This document shows positions 12,101 through 19,116 of a stretch of DNA of 64,000 bases, in pieces; positions within the stretch are counted from its first letter, which is position 1; the number at the start of each line of letters is the position of its first letter. This DNA is from Pseudomonas orientalis (GTDB lineage Bacteria > Pseudomonadota > Gammaproteobacteria > Pseudomonadales > Pseudomonadaceae), in the NCBI RefSeq assembly GCF_002934065.1, contig NZ_CP018049.1, positions 4,152,501-4,216,500 of the forward strand, given 5' to 3'. A program made the position numbers and the translations under genes. A model generated the notes under the pieces. It did no database searches, was not told where the DNA came from, and worked only from the letters and a program-made list of their open reading frames with translations.

Positions 12101-15100
12101 GGCGTCCAACCGGTAGGCGGCCTGCATCCACTGCAAGCGCTCGGCCAGCGCCGCGTGGGTATTGCCCACACCCTTGGGCTGGCCGGTGGAGCCGGAGGTA
12201 TAGATCACATAGGCGAGGTTGTCGCCGTGCAGGTGCAGGCCCGGCGGCTGGCTTGGCCAGCTGTCCAGGTGCAGGCTGTCCATGGCAATCACGCACACGC
12301 CTGGGGTCGTCGGCAGACGTTCGAGCAGCGAAGTCTGGGTCAACAGCAGGTGTACGCCGCTGTCTTCGAGCATGAAGGCCAGGCGCTCGGCGGGGTAATC
12401 CGGGTCCAGCGGCACATAGGCGCCACCGGCCTTGATGATCGCCAGCAGACCGATCAGCAACTGCGGCGAACGCTCGGCGGCGATGCCCACGCAGACGTCC
12501 GGGCCCACACCCTTGTCGCGCAGGTAATGGGCCAGGCGGTTGGCCTGGGTGTGCAGTTGGGCGAAGCTCAAGCTGGCGTCCTGCCAGACCAGCGCCGGGG
12601 TGTCCGCGGTGTGCAGGTTGAGCAGTTCGGGCAGCCATTGCCGGGCCGGCGCGCACGGCGCCTGGCTCCATGGGCGTTGCTCGTCCTCTGCGCTCAGCTC
12701 CAGCTCGCCCACGGCGTGCTGCGGTTGCGCGCAGACCGCTTGCAGCAGGTGGACGTAATGCTCGGCCAGGCGCTGAAGGGTGGCGCTGTCAAACAGTTCA
12801 TCGGCGTAGTCGAACGACAGGCTCAAGCGCCCGTTGCGGTCTTCTTCGCTGTGCAGTTGCAGGTCGAACTTGGCTTCGCGGCTGTGCCACGGCAGCTCAT
12901 CGGCGAGCAGGCCCGGCAGGCGGCGCAAGGCACTCAGGTCGCGTTGCTGGTGGTTGAACATCACCTGGAACAGACCCTGTTCACGCGCCTGTGGGAAGGC
13001 CTCCAACAGTTGCTCGAACGGCAGGTCCTGATGGGCCTGGGCGTCCAATGCAGCCTGGCGTGTCGCGGCCAGCAGTTGGTTGAACGGCAGGCGCCCGTCG
13101 AGCTCGGCACGCAGTACCAGGGTGTTGATGAAGAAACCGACCAGGCCATGGGTTTCCTGGCGCGGGCGATTGGCATTGGGCACGCCGATGCGGATATCGC
13201 GCTGGCCGCTGTAGCGATACAACAGGGTCTGGAACGCGGCCAGCAGCAGCATGAACGGGGTGGATTCATGGGCGCGCGCGGTCTGGCCGATCGCGGCGCT
13301 GAGGGACGCGTCCAGGCGTACGGTATGCCGCGCGGCGCTGTTGCGCGCCTGCGTCGAGCGTGGGTGGTCGGTGGCCAGGTTGAGGGGCGGATGCTCCTCC
13401 CCCAGCGTCGCCTTCCAGTACGCCAACTGTCGCTCGCCTTCGCCGGCGGCCAGCCACTGGCGCTGCCAGCTGGCGTAGTCGGCGTATTGCAGGGTCAGGG
13501 GCGGCAACTCAAGGGGCTGGCCCTGGACGGCAGCGGCGTACAGGCGCGAGAACTCGTCAATCAGGATATTGAGCGACCAGCCATCGGCGATGATGTGGTG
13601 CAACGTCACCAGCAGTTGATGGTCCTCATCGTCCAGACGCACCAGGGTGACCCACAGCAGCGGGCCTTTCTCCAGGTCGAACCGGGTACGCGCTTGATCT
13701 TCGCGGACCTGCTGCGCACGCGCCTGGCGCTCGTCATCGGGCAAGTCGCTGAGGTCGATGACGTGCAACGCGAAATCCGTCGCGGCCTCGACTCGCTGAA
13801 AGCCCTGACCATCGCGCTCGTAAAAGCGTGTACGCAAGGCTTCGTGGCGCTGGATCAACTGCTGGAAGCTTGAGCGCACGGCGTCTTCATCCAGCTCGCC
13901 GCGCAGGCGCAGGGCGCCGGGGATGGTGTAGGCGCTGCTGTTCGGGTCCAGTTGCCAGGTGATCCACAGGCGGTTCTGGGCCAGGGATTGCGGCAGGTCG
14001 TCCTGGCGCGACACAGAGGCCATCGCGCCCTGGGCAACGCCGCCGTCCTGTTGCAGGCGCGCGACGCTGGCGGCGAAACCTTGCAGAGTGGGCGCTTCGA
14101 ACAGCAGGCGCAGGTTCAGCTCCAGGCCCAGGGTTTCGCGCAGGCGCGCGACCACTTGGGTCGCGCTGATGGAGTTGCCGCCGAGCAGGAAAAAGTGATC
14201 ATCGGCGGCGACCGTCGGCACCTGCAGTTGCTCGCACCAGATCGCGGCGATCTGATTTTGCAGGGCGGACTCCAACACCGCATCACTGGCCTGCGCTTGC
14301 AGGTCGGGGAACTGCGCATAGCAGTCGAGACTGCCATCGGCATGGCGCAGCGCACACGCCGCCCGTTGCACCTTGCCGCTGGAGGTTTTCGGCAACGCGC
14401 CCGGATTGAGCAACACCACCACGCACGGCGCCTCCTGGCAGGCCTCGGCCACTGCCTGGCGAATCGCCTTGATCAGCGCTTCGGGCGGCAGGATTTTCTG
14501 CACGCTGCGGCTGATTTCCGCGGCAATGCCGATGCCTTCCACGCCGTGGTCATTCACCGCAAAGGCGGCCACCCGGCCCTTGCGTACTACCTCCACCTCA
14601 CGCTCGATGGTTTGCTCGATGTCCTGCGGGTACAGATTGTGTCCGCGTACGATCAGCAGGTCTTTCAAGCGCCCGGTGATGTACACCTCACCGTCACGGA
14701 TAAACCCCAGGTCGCCGGTGCGCAGCCAGGTCCGGCCGGCGTGCTGGACGAAAGTCCGGGCGCTGGCTTCGGGGTTGCGCCAGTAACCGTGGGCAATGCT
14801 CGGGCCGCTGGCCCAGAGTTCGCCCACGCAATTGTCGGCCAACGCGCAGAGCGTGTGGGGATCGGCAATCAGCACGGCGTGGTCCGGCTGATGGGTGCCG
14901 CAACTCATGACCGCACTGCCCTGCCCCGGCTCGGCGCGGTTGGCGGCCAGCGCCTGCGCATCCAGGTGCAGCGCAGGGATGCCGTGGCCACGGCGGCCAC
15001 CGGCGACAAACAAGGTCGCTTCGGCCAGGCCATAGGAGGCGAAGAAATTATTCGAGCTGAAACCACAGGCGGCGAATTTTTCGCCGAACCGTTCCAGGGT

Positions 15101-16000
15101 GTCCAGGCGGATCGGCTCGGAACCGGAATAGGCCACGCGCCAGGTGCTCAGGTCCAGGCGTTCCAGAGCCGACTCGCTAACCCGTTCGCTGCACAGACGG
15201 TAGGCGAAGTCCGGGCCACCGCTGATGGTGCCGCCGTATTCGCTGATCGCCTCGAGCCAGCGCAGTGGACGCGCCAGGAAGTAGGCCGGCGACATCAGCA
15301 CGCACGGCACGCCGCTGAAGATCGGTTGCAACAGGCCGCCGATCAGACCCATGTCGTGGTACAGCGGCAGCCAGCTGACGATCACATCGTCCGGGTTGAG
15401 GTCGATGCCAAAGCCGCGGCGGATCAGCACTTCGTTGGCCACCAGGTTGCCGTGGCTGACTTGCACGCCCTTGGGCAGGGCGGTGGAGCCGGAGGTGTAT
15501 TGCAGGAAGGCGATGTCGTCGGGCTGCAACTCGGGGGCGACCCAACGCTCGGCAAGCTGTGGGTCGAGGGTGTCCACGCTCAACAGCGGCGGTGCGTTTT
15601 CGATCTGCGCCAGGCCATCGGCGAGGCTGGCGATGGTCAGCAGCCGGCGCGGCTCGGCATCGCTGATAATCGACAGCAAGCGCTCCTGATGATGGCGCTT
15701 GCTCGATTCCGGCGGGTAAGCCGGCACCGCGATCACCCCGGCGTACAGGCAACCAAAGAACGCCGCGACATAGTCCGGACCGCTGGGAAACAACAACACC
15801 GCGCGCTCGCCCATCGCGACATCGGCTTGCAAGGCCGCGGCGATGGTGCGCGCGCGTTGGTCCAGGTCACGGTAGCTGAGCACCACGCTGTGCTCGGCGG
15901 ACTCGGCCAGAAAGCGCAGGGCCAGGCGGTCCGGCGTCTGCGCGGCACGGCGCTGGAGAGACTGGACCAGAGTGCGGGGAAGTTCGAAGGCGTCCATCAT
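3104..16000 (-). CDS. pvdL: Pyoverdine chromophore NRPS PvdL
   Basis: A cytoplasmic non-ribosomal peptide synthetase of 4298 residues, close to the usual PvdL length. Domains by core motif and approximate residue: fatty acyl-AMP ligase with YTSGSTALPKG (167), ACP GGNSIS (605), C HHIIADG (803), A YTSGSTG (1270), T GGHSLL (1648), C HHIVTEG (1845), A (2324), T GGDSIL (2713), epimerase HHLVVDG (2894), C HHILIDA (3363), A (3843), T GGHSLL (4237). There is no thioesterase at the end, as expected for the initiating synthetase, which hands acyl-L-Glu-D-Tyr-L-Dab to the next enzyme. The last A domain reads D-I-W-E-L-T-A-D-D at the specificity positions, which fits 2,4-diaminobutyrate. Glu and Tyr for the first two modules are taken from the family. 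A possible AGGA ribosome site precedes the paired ATG codons. Cotranscribed with pvdG, 51 bases upstream. Confidence 0.97.
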   Translation of the reverse strand: MMDAFELPRTLVQSLQRRAAQTPDRLALRFLAESAEHSVVLSYRDLDQRARTIAAALQADVAMGERAVLLFPSGPDYVAAFFGCLYAGVIAVPAYPPESSKRHHQERLLSIISDAEPRRLLTIASLADGLAQIENAPPLLSVDTLDPQLAERWVAPELQPDDIAFLQYTSGSTALPKGVQVSHGNLVANEVLIRRGFGIDLNPDDVIVSWLPLYHDMGLIGGLLQPIFSGVPCVLMSPAYFLARPLRWLEAISEYGGTISGGPDFAYRLCSERVSESALERLDLSTWRVAYSGSEPIRLDTLERFGEKFAACGFSSNNFFASYGLAEATLFVAGGRRGHGIPALHLDAQALAANRAEPGQGSAVMSCGTHQPDHAVLIADPHTLCALADNCVGELWASGPSIAHGYWRNPEASARTFVQHAGRTWLRTGDLGFIRDGEVYITGRLKDLLIVRGHNLYPQDIEQTIEREVEVVRKGRVAAFAVNDHGVEGIGIAAEISRSVQKILPPEALIKAIRQAVAEACQEAPCVVVLLNPGALPKTSSGKVQRAACALRHADGSLDCYAQFPDLQAQASDAVLESALQNQIAAIWCEQLQVPTVAADDHFFLLGGNSISATQVVARLRETLGLELNLRLLFEAPTLQGFAASVARLQQDGGVAQGAMASVSRQDDLPQSLAQNRLWITWQLDPNSSAYTIPGALRLRGELDEDAVRSSFQQLIQRHEALRTRFYERDGQGFQRVEAATDFALHVIDLSDLPDDERQARAQQVREDQARTRFDLEKGPLLWVTLVRLDDEDHQLLVTLHHIIADGWSLNILIDEFSRLYAAAVQGQPLELPPLTLQYADYASWQRQWLAAGEGERQLAYWKATLGEEHPPLNLATDHPRSTQARNSAARHTVRLDASLSAAIGQTARAHESTPFMLLLAAFQTLLYRYSGQRDIRIGVPNANRPRQETHGLVGFFINTLVLRAELDGRLPFNQLLAATRQAALDAQAHQDLPFEQLLEAFPQAREQGLFQVMFNHQQRDLSALRRLPGLLADELPWHSREAKFDLQLHSEEDRNGRLSLSFDYADELFDSATLQRLAEHYVHLLQAVCAQPQHAVGELELSAEDEQRPWSQAPCAPARQWLPELLNLHTADTPALVWQDASLSFAQLHTQANRLAHYLRDKGVGPDVCVGIAAERSPQLLIGLLAIIKAGGAYVPLDPDYPAERLAFMLEDSGVHLLLTQTSLLERLPTTPGVCVIAMDSLHLDSWPSQPPGLHLHGDNLAYVIYTSGSTGQPKGVGNTHAALAERLQWMQAAYRLDASDVLMQKAPISFDVSVWECFWPLITGCRLVLAGPGEHRDPHRIAQLVQEHGVTTLHFVPPLLQLFIDEPLAAECTSLRRLFSGGEALPAELRDRVLARLPAVQLHNRYGPTETAINVTHWHCAVDDGERSPIGRPLGNVICRVLDEHLNPLPAGVPGELCIGGIGLARGYLGRAGLTAERFVADPLGEAGARLYRTGDRARWSLEGVLEYLGRLDQQVKLRGLRVEPQEIEARMLAVQGIAQAVVLVRDEQLIGYYSGPVELDAQAVKTALAARLPEYMVPAFLMYLDVMPLSPSGKLDRRALPQPVWQTREHVEPETPLQQQIAAIWREVLGLPRIGLRDDFFALGGHSLLATQIISRTRQACDVELPLRTLFDASELGDFAAQVGLIQASGQRNQQTAIARVDRSAPVPLSYSQQRMWFLWQMEPDSPAYNVGGMARLRGVLDVGRFEAALQALIMRHETLRTTFPSVDGVACQHVSPQTNLRMDWQDFSALSETERQQRLQHLADQEAHTPFNLERGPLLRACLVKAGEQDHYLVLTLHHIVTEGWAMDIFARELSALYEAFIDERDSPLAPLPVQYLDYSVWQRQWLESGERQRQLDYWTAQLGREHPLLELPGDRPRPAVQSHRGELYRFDLSDALAARVRAFNAEQGLTLFMTMTATLAVLLYRYSGQTDLRIGAPVANRIRPESEGLIGAFLNTQVLRCQLNGQMSVAQLFEQVRHTVIEGQSHQDLPFDHLVEALQPPRSAAYNPLFQVMCNVQRWEFQQSRQLAGMTVEYLANDARATKFDLNLEVTDLDHRLGCCLTYSTDLFDEPRIARMAAHWRNLLEALIDNPHQRLSELPLLSAAEQRALQDSLGVAAGEHRLDQCIQTLFSQQARKRAAAPALTFAGVTLTYAELDARANRLAWMLRERGVGPQVRVGLALPRSLEMVVGLLAILKAGGAYVPLDPEYPLDRLHYMIEDSGIGLLLSDAAMFQALGELPHALACWCLEDDAARLENYPADELPFISLAQHQAYLIYTSGSTGKPKGVVVSQGEIAMHCQAVIERFGMRPDDCELHFYSINFDAATERLLVPLLSGAHVVLRAQGQWDAEEICALIRSHRVNILGFTPSYGSQLAQWLATQQQTLPVRMCITGGEALTGEHLQRIRAAFQPELFFNAYGPTETVVMPLASLAPQQVAEGAASVPIGSIVGARVAYILDADLALVPQGASGELYIGGAGLAQGYHQRPGMTAERFVADPFTANGGRLYRTGDLVRQGADGQVEYLGRIDHQVKIRGFRIELGEIETRLLEHAAVREAVVLALDSPSGKQLVAYLVSDAEHGALRDAVKAHLKAHLPDYMVPAHLIVLDSMPLTANGKLDRRALPQPDPEANRQAYVAPRNALESTLAAIWCAVLNLQQVGLDDNFFELGGDSILSIQVVSRARQAGIHFSPRDLFQHQTVQSLAAVATRVETFSAEQGVLTGRSGLTPIQHWFFDSDIPARQHWNQALVLKPLQLLEPHRLEQALLAVLEHHDALRLSFTQRDAQWHAEHLSVPQGGVLMQAQVRDMDHCTALFTDTQRSLDLAHGPLLRALLVDGPQGRQRLLIAIHHLVVDGVSWRVLLEDLQTVYRQLSAGQSVSLPAKTSALRDWAARLQAYAHSESLREELSLWQAQLAGPALALPVDRPHGALRQRDAETVSVRLDVERTRQLLQQAPSAYRTQVNDLLLTALARVLCRWSGHDAALIQLEGHGRESLFDDIDLTRSVGWFTSAYPLRLTPQAEPGDSIKAIKEQLRGVPHKGLGYGVLRYLADEPCQRSLAALPSADITFNYLGQFDQSFGADALFHPLEESAGLAHDPDAPLPNALSVDSQVYGGELVLRWTFSRERYDQQTIGKLAEAYLTELQDLIAHCIKDESGGLTPSDFPLARLTQAQLDSLPVAAGAIEDVYPLTPMQEGLLLHTLLEPGTGLYYMQDRYRINSALDPERFAQAWQAVIARHEALRASFCWNVGEDMLQVIHKPGSTPIDYLDWSADPEREHEPRLQALLKAEREAGFDLLNQAPFHLRLIRVGEARYWFMMSNHHILIDAWCRSLLMNDFFELYQALGEGRDAQLATPPRYRDYIAWLQRQDLDAARQWWQRNLQGFERTTPIPSDRPFLREHAGHSGGMVVGDCYTWLDARDGAQLRELAQAHQLTVNTFAQAAWALVLRRVSGDREVLFGVTVAGRPVDMPEMQRTVGLFINSIALRVKLPADDQRCSVRQWLSGLLDSNMQLREYEYLPLVTIQEHSELPKGQPLFDSLFVFENAPVETSVLSHAQSLNATSDSGRTHTNFPLTAVCYPGDDLGLHLSYDQRYFDETTVQGMLAEFKRLLLALVQGFHGDMADLPLIGEQERAFLVDGCNQSEHDYPLARSYVELFEERVAQHPQRIAASCLGRQWSYEALNRRSNGLGHALIAAGIGPDQPVALLAERNLELLGMIIGSFKAGAGYLPLDPGLPGPRLSRIIDLSRTPLLVCTEACREQAIELLDGVDCQLLVWEEIPARGENPGVYSAPDNLAYVIYTSGSTGLPKGVMVEQRGMLNNQLSKVPYLQLSDADVIAQTASQSFDISVWQFLAAPLFGARVDIVPNALAHDPQGLLEHVQAHGITVLESVPSLIQGMLAQDHIRLDGLRWMLPTGEAMPPELAHQWLLRYPQIGLVNAYGPAECSDDVAFYRVDLASTRGTYLPIGTPTDNNRLYLLDGTLELVPQGAVGEVCVAGIGVGRGYVSDPLRTAPVFVPNPFGAPGERLYRTGDLARRRSDGVLEYVGRVDHQVKIRGYRIELGEIEARLHEQPEVRDAAVGVQEGVNGKHLVGYLVPVDESLSPSERLDRIKQRLRAELPEYMVPLHWLWLERLPLNANGKLDRKALPALDIGQLHSQDYLAPRNELETTLAAIWAEVLKVERVGVQDNFFELGGHSLLATQIASRVQKTLQRDVPLRAMFECSTVAELAEYIEGLAGNEISAEKVDRLSDLMAELEGL

Positions 16001-16051
16001 GGGGTTCCTGCCTGAAATCGGCTTACGGGAAATTCGGGAAATCGGTGAGGT

Positions 16052-16804
16052 TCAGCCGGCGACGCGCTGGCGCGCCGCGCCACTGCGCCAACGGGCCAGG
16101 TGGGCCTCGGCATAGCGCCGCATACAGCGCAGCACGACGCTTTCGTGCTGCACGAGAAAGAAGTGATGCCCCTCGAACATGTCGAGGGAAAAGCCGCTGG
16201 CGGCTTCGAGCTGCCAGTCGAGCAATTGGTCGGCGCGCACGCTGTCCTGCTTGCCGCCAAAGACATGGATCGGCACGTCCAGCGGCTCGCGTTCGCCATA
16301 GGTAAAGCTGCCGCACAGCAGGAAATCGGCGCGCAGGATCGGCAGCATCAACTGCATCAATTCGGGATTGGCCAAGGCGTCTTCCGCAGTGCCCTGCAGC
16401 TCGCGCAAGCGGGCGATCAACTGTGCGTCGGTTTTTTCGATGGCGTAGTCGCTGACATCGCGCCGCGCCGGGCCGGCGGTGCCGGAGACAAACAACGCCA
16501 GCGGCGCCGGCACATTGCGCGCGTTCAGGGCATGCGCCAGCTCGAACGCCAGCAGGCCGCCGAGGCTGTGGCCGAACAACGCATAAGGGCCATTCAGGTC
16601 GCGGCTGATTTCAATCGCAAGCTGGGCGGCCAGGGCCTTGATATCGCGTTGCAGCGGTTCGCCCATGCGCATGCCCCGCCCCGGCAGCTCCAGCGGGCAC
16701 ACCTGCAACCAATCTGGCAACACGCGGCGCCAACGGGCGTAGACCGAGGCACTGGCGCCCGAATGGGGCAGGCAGAACAGACGCAGCGGCGTTGGCACAC
16801 TCAT
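16052..16804 (-). CDS. pvdG: Type II thioesterase PvdG
   Basis: A stand-alone alpha/beta-hydrolase thioesterase of 250 residues that removes wrong or stalled acyl groups from NRPS carrier domains. It shows the nucleophile motif GHSLGG, the acid in GGKQDSV and the histidine in EGHHFFLVQ, forming the Ser-Asp-His triad. The frame runs open upstream to 16906, but that end lies almost on the predicted transcription start. The ATG at 16802-16804, giving MSVPTPLRLFCLPHSG, matches the family N-terminus, so I chose it although the ribosome site is weak. The order pvdS, pvdG, pvdL is that of other Pseudomonas. It is probably transcribed by PvdS. Confidence 0.93.
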   Translation of the reverse strand: MSVPTPLRLFCLPHSGASASVYARWRRVLPDWLQVCPLELPGRGMRMGEPLQRDIKALAAQLAIEISRDLNGPYALFGHSLGGLLAFELAHALNARNVPAPLALFVSGTAGPARRDVSDYAIEKTDAQLIARLRELQGTAEDALANPELMQLMLPILRADFLLCGSFTYGEREPLDVPIHVFGGKQDSVRADQLLDWQLEAASGFSLDMFEGHHFFLVQHESVVLRCMRRYAEAHLARWRSGAARQRVAG

Positions 16805-16914
16805 CACCCGAGTACCCCAAGCTGAAACACGCTGCGTCCACGATAAAAACCCATTTCGCCCTCCTGCGGGTGCTGATCCCTGGCCGTTTGCTAACGAACC
16901 TTTCACCCAGAAGA

Positions 16915-16938
16915 ACGGACGGCCCCGGCAAATAATTA
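16915..16938 (-). promoter_or_regulatory. PvdS-dependent (iron starvation) promoter of pvdG-pvdL
   Basis: On the minus strand a TAATT block (16938-16934), close to the iron-starvation consensus TAAAT and preceded by C, is separated by exactly 16 bases from CGT (16917-16915), the -10 element used by PvdS. The position, about 110 bases before the pvdG start, fits. The single mismatch in the -35 block is the main doubt. Confidence 0.65.
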
Positions 16939-17006
16939 GTCGTCGGGGACGAGCGAGACGCGGCTCACGCCTCTCGCGAAGGCGTAAGATTAGTTCGTTT
17001 TCTCAT

Positions 17007-17033
17007 TTGACAATCATTATCATTCAGCATAAT
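17007..17033 (+). promoter_or_regulatory. Fur box and promoter of pvdS
   Basis: TTGACA at 17007-17012 and CATAAT at 17028-17033 form a sigma-70-like promoter. The bases between and over them (17009-17025) read on the minus strand as GAATGATAATGATTGTC, matching most of the Fur consensus half-sites. Fur-Fe(II) bound here would block RNA polymerase, which agrees with the known direct Fur repression of pvdS. Confidence 0.85.
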
Positions 17034-17104
17034 TTGTTGCCCGATGTGTAGGAGGCCTCAGCAAGGATGCCCTCCCCTAACCTCTTTGCAACAAGGTGAT
17101 TTCC

Positions 17105-17656
17105 ATGACGGAACAAGTATCCACAGGCAGGTGCGACTCACCCCTTCTCCAGGCGTTCGTCGACAATCGACTTATCCTGGTGAAGATCGCGGCGCGTATT
17201 ACCGGCTGCCGTTCCCGTGCCGAGGATGTGGTGCAGGACGCCTACTTTCGGCTGCAATCGGCACCGACCATCACCTCTTCGTTCAAGGCACAACTGAGTT
17301 ATCTGTTCCAGATCGTGCGCAACCTGGCGATCGATCACTACCGCAAGCAGGCCCTGGAGCTCAAATACTCCGGTACCGAAGAGGAAGGCTTGAATGTGGT
17401 TATCCACGGCGCTTCACCGGAAACCTCCCACATCAATTTCAACACCCTGGAAAACATCGCCGACGCCCTGACCGAACTGCCACAGCGCACCCGCTACGCC
17501 TTCGAGATGTACCGCCTGCACGGCGTGCCGCAGAAAGACATCGCCAAGGAACTCGGGGTCTCGCCAACACTGGTGAACTTCATGATCCGCGATGCGCTGG
17601 TGCACTGCCGCAAAGTGTCGGGCAGCCACAGCGATACGTTTGCGCGCAGGGTTTGA
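17105..17656 (+). CDS. pvdS: Extracytoplasmic-function sigma factor PvdS
   Basis: The iron-starvation sigma factor (183 residues) that directs RNA polymerase to pyoverdine promoters. The sigma-2 region contains CRSRAEDVVQDAYFRLQSAP and QLSYLFQIVRNLAIDHYRKQ. The sigma-4 region contains LPQRTRYAFEMYRLHGVPQK and the helix-turn-helix around IAKELGVSPTLVNFMIRDAL. The ATG at 17105 is preceded by AAGGTG at good spacing; a GTG at 17096 lies inside that ribosome site and is rejected. Divergent from pvdG/pvdL, with a Fur box upstream. A REPIN follows the stop and may end the transcript. Confidence 0.97.
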   Translation: MTEQVSTGRCDSPLLQAFVDNRLILVKIAARITGCRSRAEDVVQDAYFRLQSAPTITSSFKAQLSYLFQIVRNLAIDHYRKQALELKYSGTEEEGLNVVIHGASPETSHINFNTLENIADALTELPQRTRYAFEMYRLHGVPQKDIAKELGVSPTLVNFMIRDALVHCRKVSGSHSDTFARRV

Positions 17657-17672
17657 ACAACACACAAACCAC

Positions 17673-17763
17673 TGTGGGAGGGGGCTTGCCCGCGATGCGG
17701 TGTGTCAGTTAGCTCTGTTTTAGCTGACACACCGCTATCGGGGGCAAGCCCCCTCCCACATTT
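17673..17763. repeat. REPIN, GTGGGAGGGGGCTTGCCC family
   Basis: Two inverted REP sequences, TGTGGGAGGGGGCTTGCC and GGGGGCAAGCCCCCTCCCAC, flank a short middle with the complementary pair TGTGTCAG and CTGACACA. The whole can fold into one long hairpin. It lies 16 bases after pvdS. This class recurs at 41973, 49017 and 52969. Confidence 0.92.
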
Positions 17764-17809
17764 GGACCGGGATCGACACAAAATACCGGTCGGCTCTAAG
17801 GCCGCCGCG

Positions 17810-18154
17810 CTTTTGATCTTGATCTTAGGCGCCCCGTTAAACCACGCTGGCCGAACGCAGGCTTGAATCCGTGGGTAACCCGGCAGGACGCCGGGTTAGC
17901 CGCACTGGGCCATGGATGGCCCATTGCGGCGGCCCACGGATTCAAGCCGGAGAGAGGGCACACCGAGCCTAGGCGAGGTGCCGAGTGGTGGGGCAAGAGC
18001 CCTTTGGTTACTTTGGGGCTTTTCCAAAGTGACCCGCCGTCAGGGCGGAACCCTAAGTGGCCGTTACCTAAATAATGGATATGTACTCGATCTGATCCAA
18101 CATCCCGGCCAGCCCAGAGGCCGCCATCGGGGGCAAGCCCCCTCCCACATTTGG
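17810..18154 (+). repeat. Dispersed 345-bp repeat, copy A
   Basis: This stretch is nearly identical to the reverse complement of 53125-53474. It contains an internal inverted pair (GGCTTGAATCCGTGGG with CCCACGGATTCAAGCC) and a nested CCCGG/CCGGG hairpin, then the shared TGGTGGGGCAAGAGCCC and TGACCCGCCGTCAGGGCGG blocks. It ends in a REP at 18122-18152. Open frames inside it are by-products of the repeat. In copy A the right outer arm is altered (GGAGAGAGGGC in place of the arm end found in copy B). The 580-base gap 17657-18236 holds only this element and REP sequences. Confidence 0.9.
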
Positions 18155-18190
18155 ACCGGGGCCGTCATAAGATACCGGTCGGCTCCAAGG

Positions 18191-18222
18191 CCCCCATCAG
18201 GAGCAAGTCCCCTCCCACACTT
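18191..18222. repeat. Degenerate single REP
   Basis: The stretch around CATCAGGAGCAAGTCCCCTC is a decayed copy of the CCATCGGGGGCAAGCCCCCTCCCACA repeat found complete 70 bases upstream. It stands alone, with no inverted partner, just after the end of the solute-binding-protein gene. Confidence 0.7.
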
Positions 18223-18236
18223 GATCAACTGCGGCC

Positions 18237-19025
18237 TCAGCGCAGTGGCGTTATATCAATCCGATACGGCGCGAAAATCCTGAGCATCTGGCCGTTATCC
18301 CGCAAGCGCTTGAGCAACTCGGCAAACGCCGGCCCGGTGATCGGCGCCTTGGGCCGCAGCAGCGCGTAATGGTGATAGACCTGATCAATGCGCTCCGACA
18401 CCAGGAACTTGTCCGCCATGTCCGCGTTGCGCACCATGAAATCACTCAAGTACGAACGAGTGACCAACGCAATATCGGCACGCCCCCGCGCGACCATCAG
18501 CAAGTTGCTGTCATGGGAATACGTCAAGGTAGCGTTGAAGTGCTCGGCCAGGTACTTGGGGTCGGGGTTGAACTGGGCGAAGGCGTAGTGATAACCGCTG
18601 AACACCGCCAGGCGTTTGCCGGCCAGGTCGGCGAAAAAGCGCTGGTCGCGACCGGGCTCACGCTCGGCCACGAAGATTTCAGCGTCTTCCAGCCCCATGT
18701 CGACGCTGGTATGGGCCACATTCGTCCACCCCCAGGAGGGGTTTTCAAAGATCGCCATGTCCACCCGGCCCTGCTCGAAATCGCGAAAACGCCTGGGGAT
18801 GGAGGTGGGCACCAGCACGAACTGATAGTCGCTTTGCACGGCGTTCAACGCTTCGACCAATTGCGGCAGCAACCCGGTATCGGCACCTTGCTCAGGGCGT
18901 ACGGTATACGGCGGAAAATGCGCCGCGCCGACCCTCACCAACTGCGCGGCGCCAGCTTGCGTCCACCCTGCGGTACCCAGCGCCCAAAATGTAAGTCCTG
19001 CAGCCAGCCGCCATGGCGAAAACAT
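18237..19025 (-). CDS. Periplasmic solute-binding protein (SBP family 3-like)
   Basis: A protein of 262 residues with a signal peptide (hydrophobic core LAAGLTFWALGTAGW, likely cleavage near QAGAA). The mature part begins VRVGAAHFPPYT and continues through GLLPQLVEALNA, RRFRDFEQGRVDMAIFENP and LAGKRLAVFSGYHYAF, the pattern of the PF00497 family that binds amino acids or other small solutes. There is no permease or ATPase gene beside it, so it may be an orphan binding protein or feed a distant transporter or sensor. The ribosome site is weak and the substrate cannot be told. It lies between repeats and a TetR gene on the same strand. Confidence 0.82.
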   Translation of the reverse strand: MFSPWRLAAGLTFWALGTAGWTQAGAAQLVRVGAAHFPPYTVRPEQGADTGLLPQLVEALNAVQSDYQFVLVPTSIPRRFRDFEQGRVDMAIFENPSWGWTNVAHTSVDMGLEDAEIFVAEREPGRDQRFFADLAGKRLAVFSGYHYAFAQFNPDPKYLAEHFNATLTYSHDSNLLMVARGRADIALVTRSYLSDFMVRNADMADKFLVSERIDQVYHHYALLRPKAPITGPAFAELLKRLRDNGQMLRIFAPYRIDITPLR

Positions 19026-19116
19026 CTAGGCACACACCGTTGAATTCTATGATGGCGATAAGCTAGGCGTTTTTCCCGGGAGAGACAACGCTTGCCAGTA
19101 AATTGATAGCTGCGCC

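Noticed and set aside
13952..16015. A 687-codon plus-strand frame, and a 1133-codon one at 10472-13873, also opposite pvdL
   Set aside because: Same codon-bias artefact as above; no ribosome sites or domains.
17863..18075. Possible small protein with MNPWVTRQDAGLAALG, and a related 120-codon frame at 53054-53416
   Set aside because: Both lie wholly inside the two copies of the 345-bp repeat and mirror its hairpins. Such frames are commonly mis-annotated.
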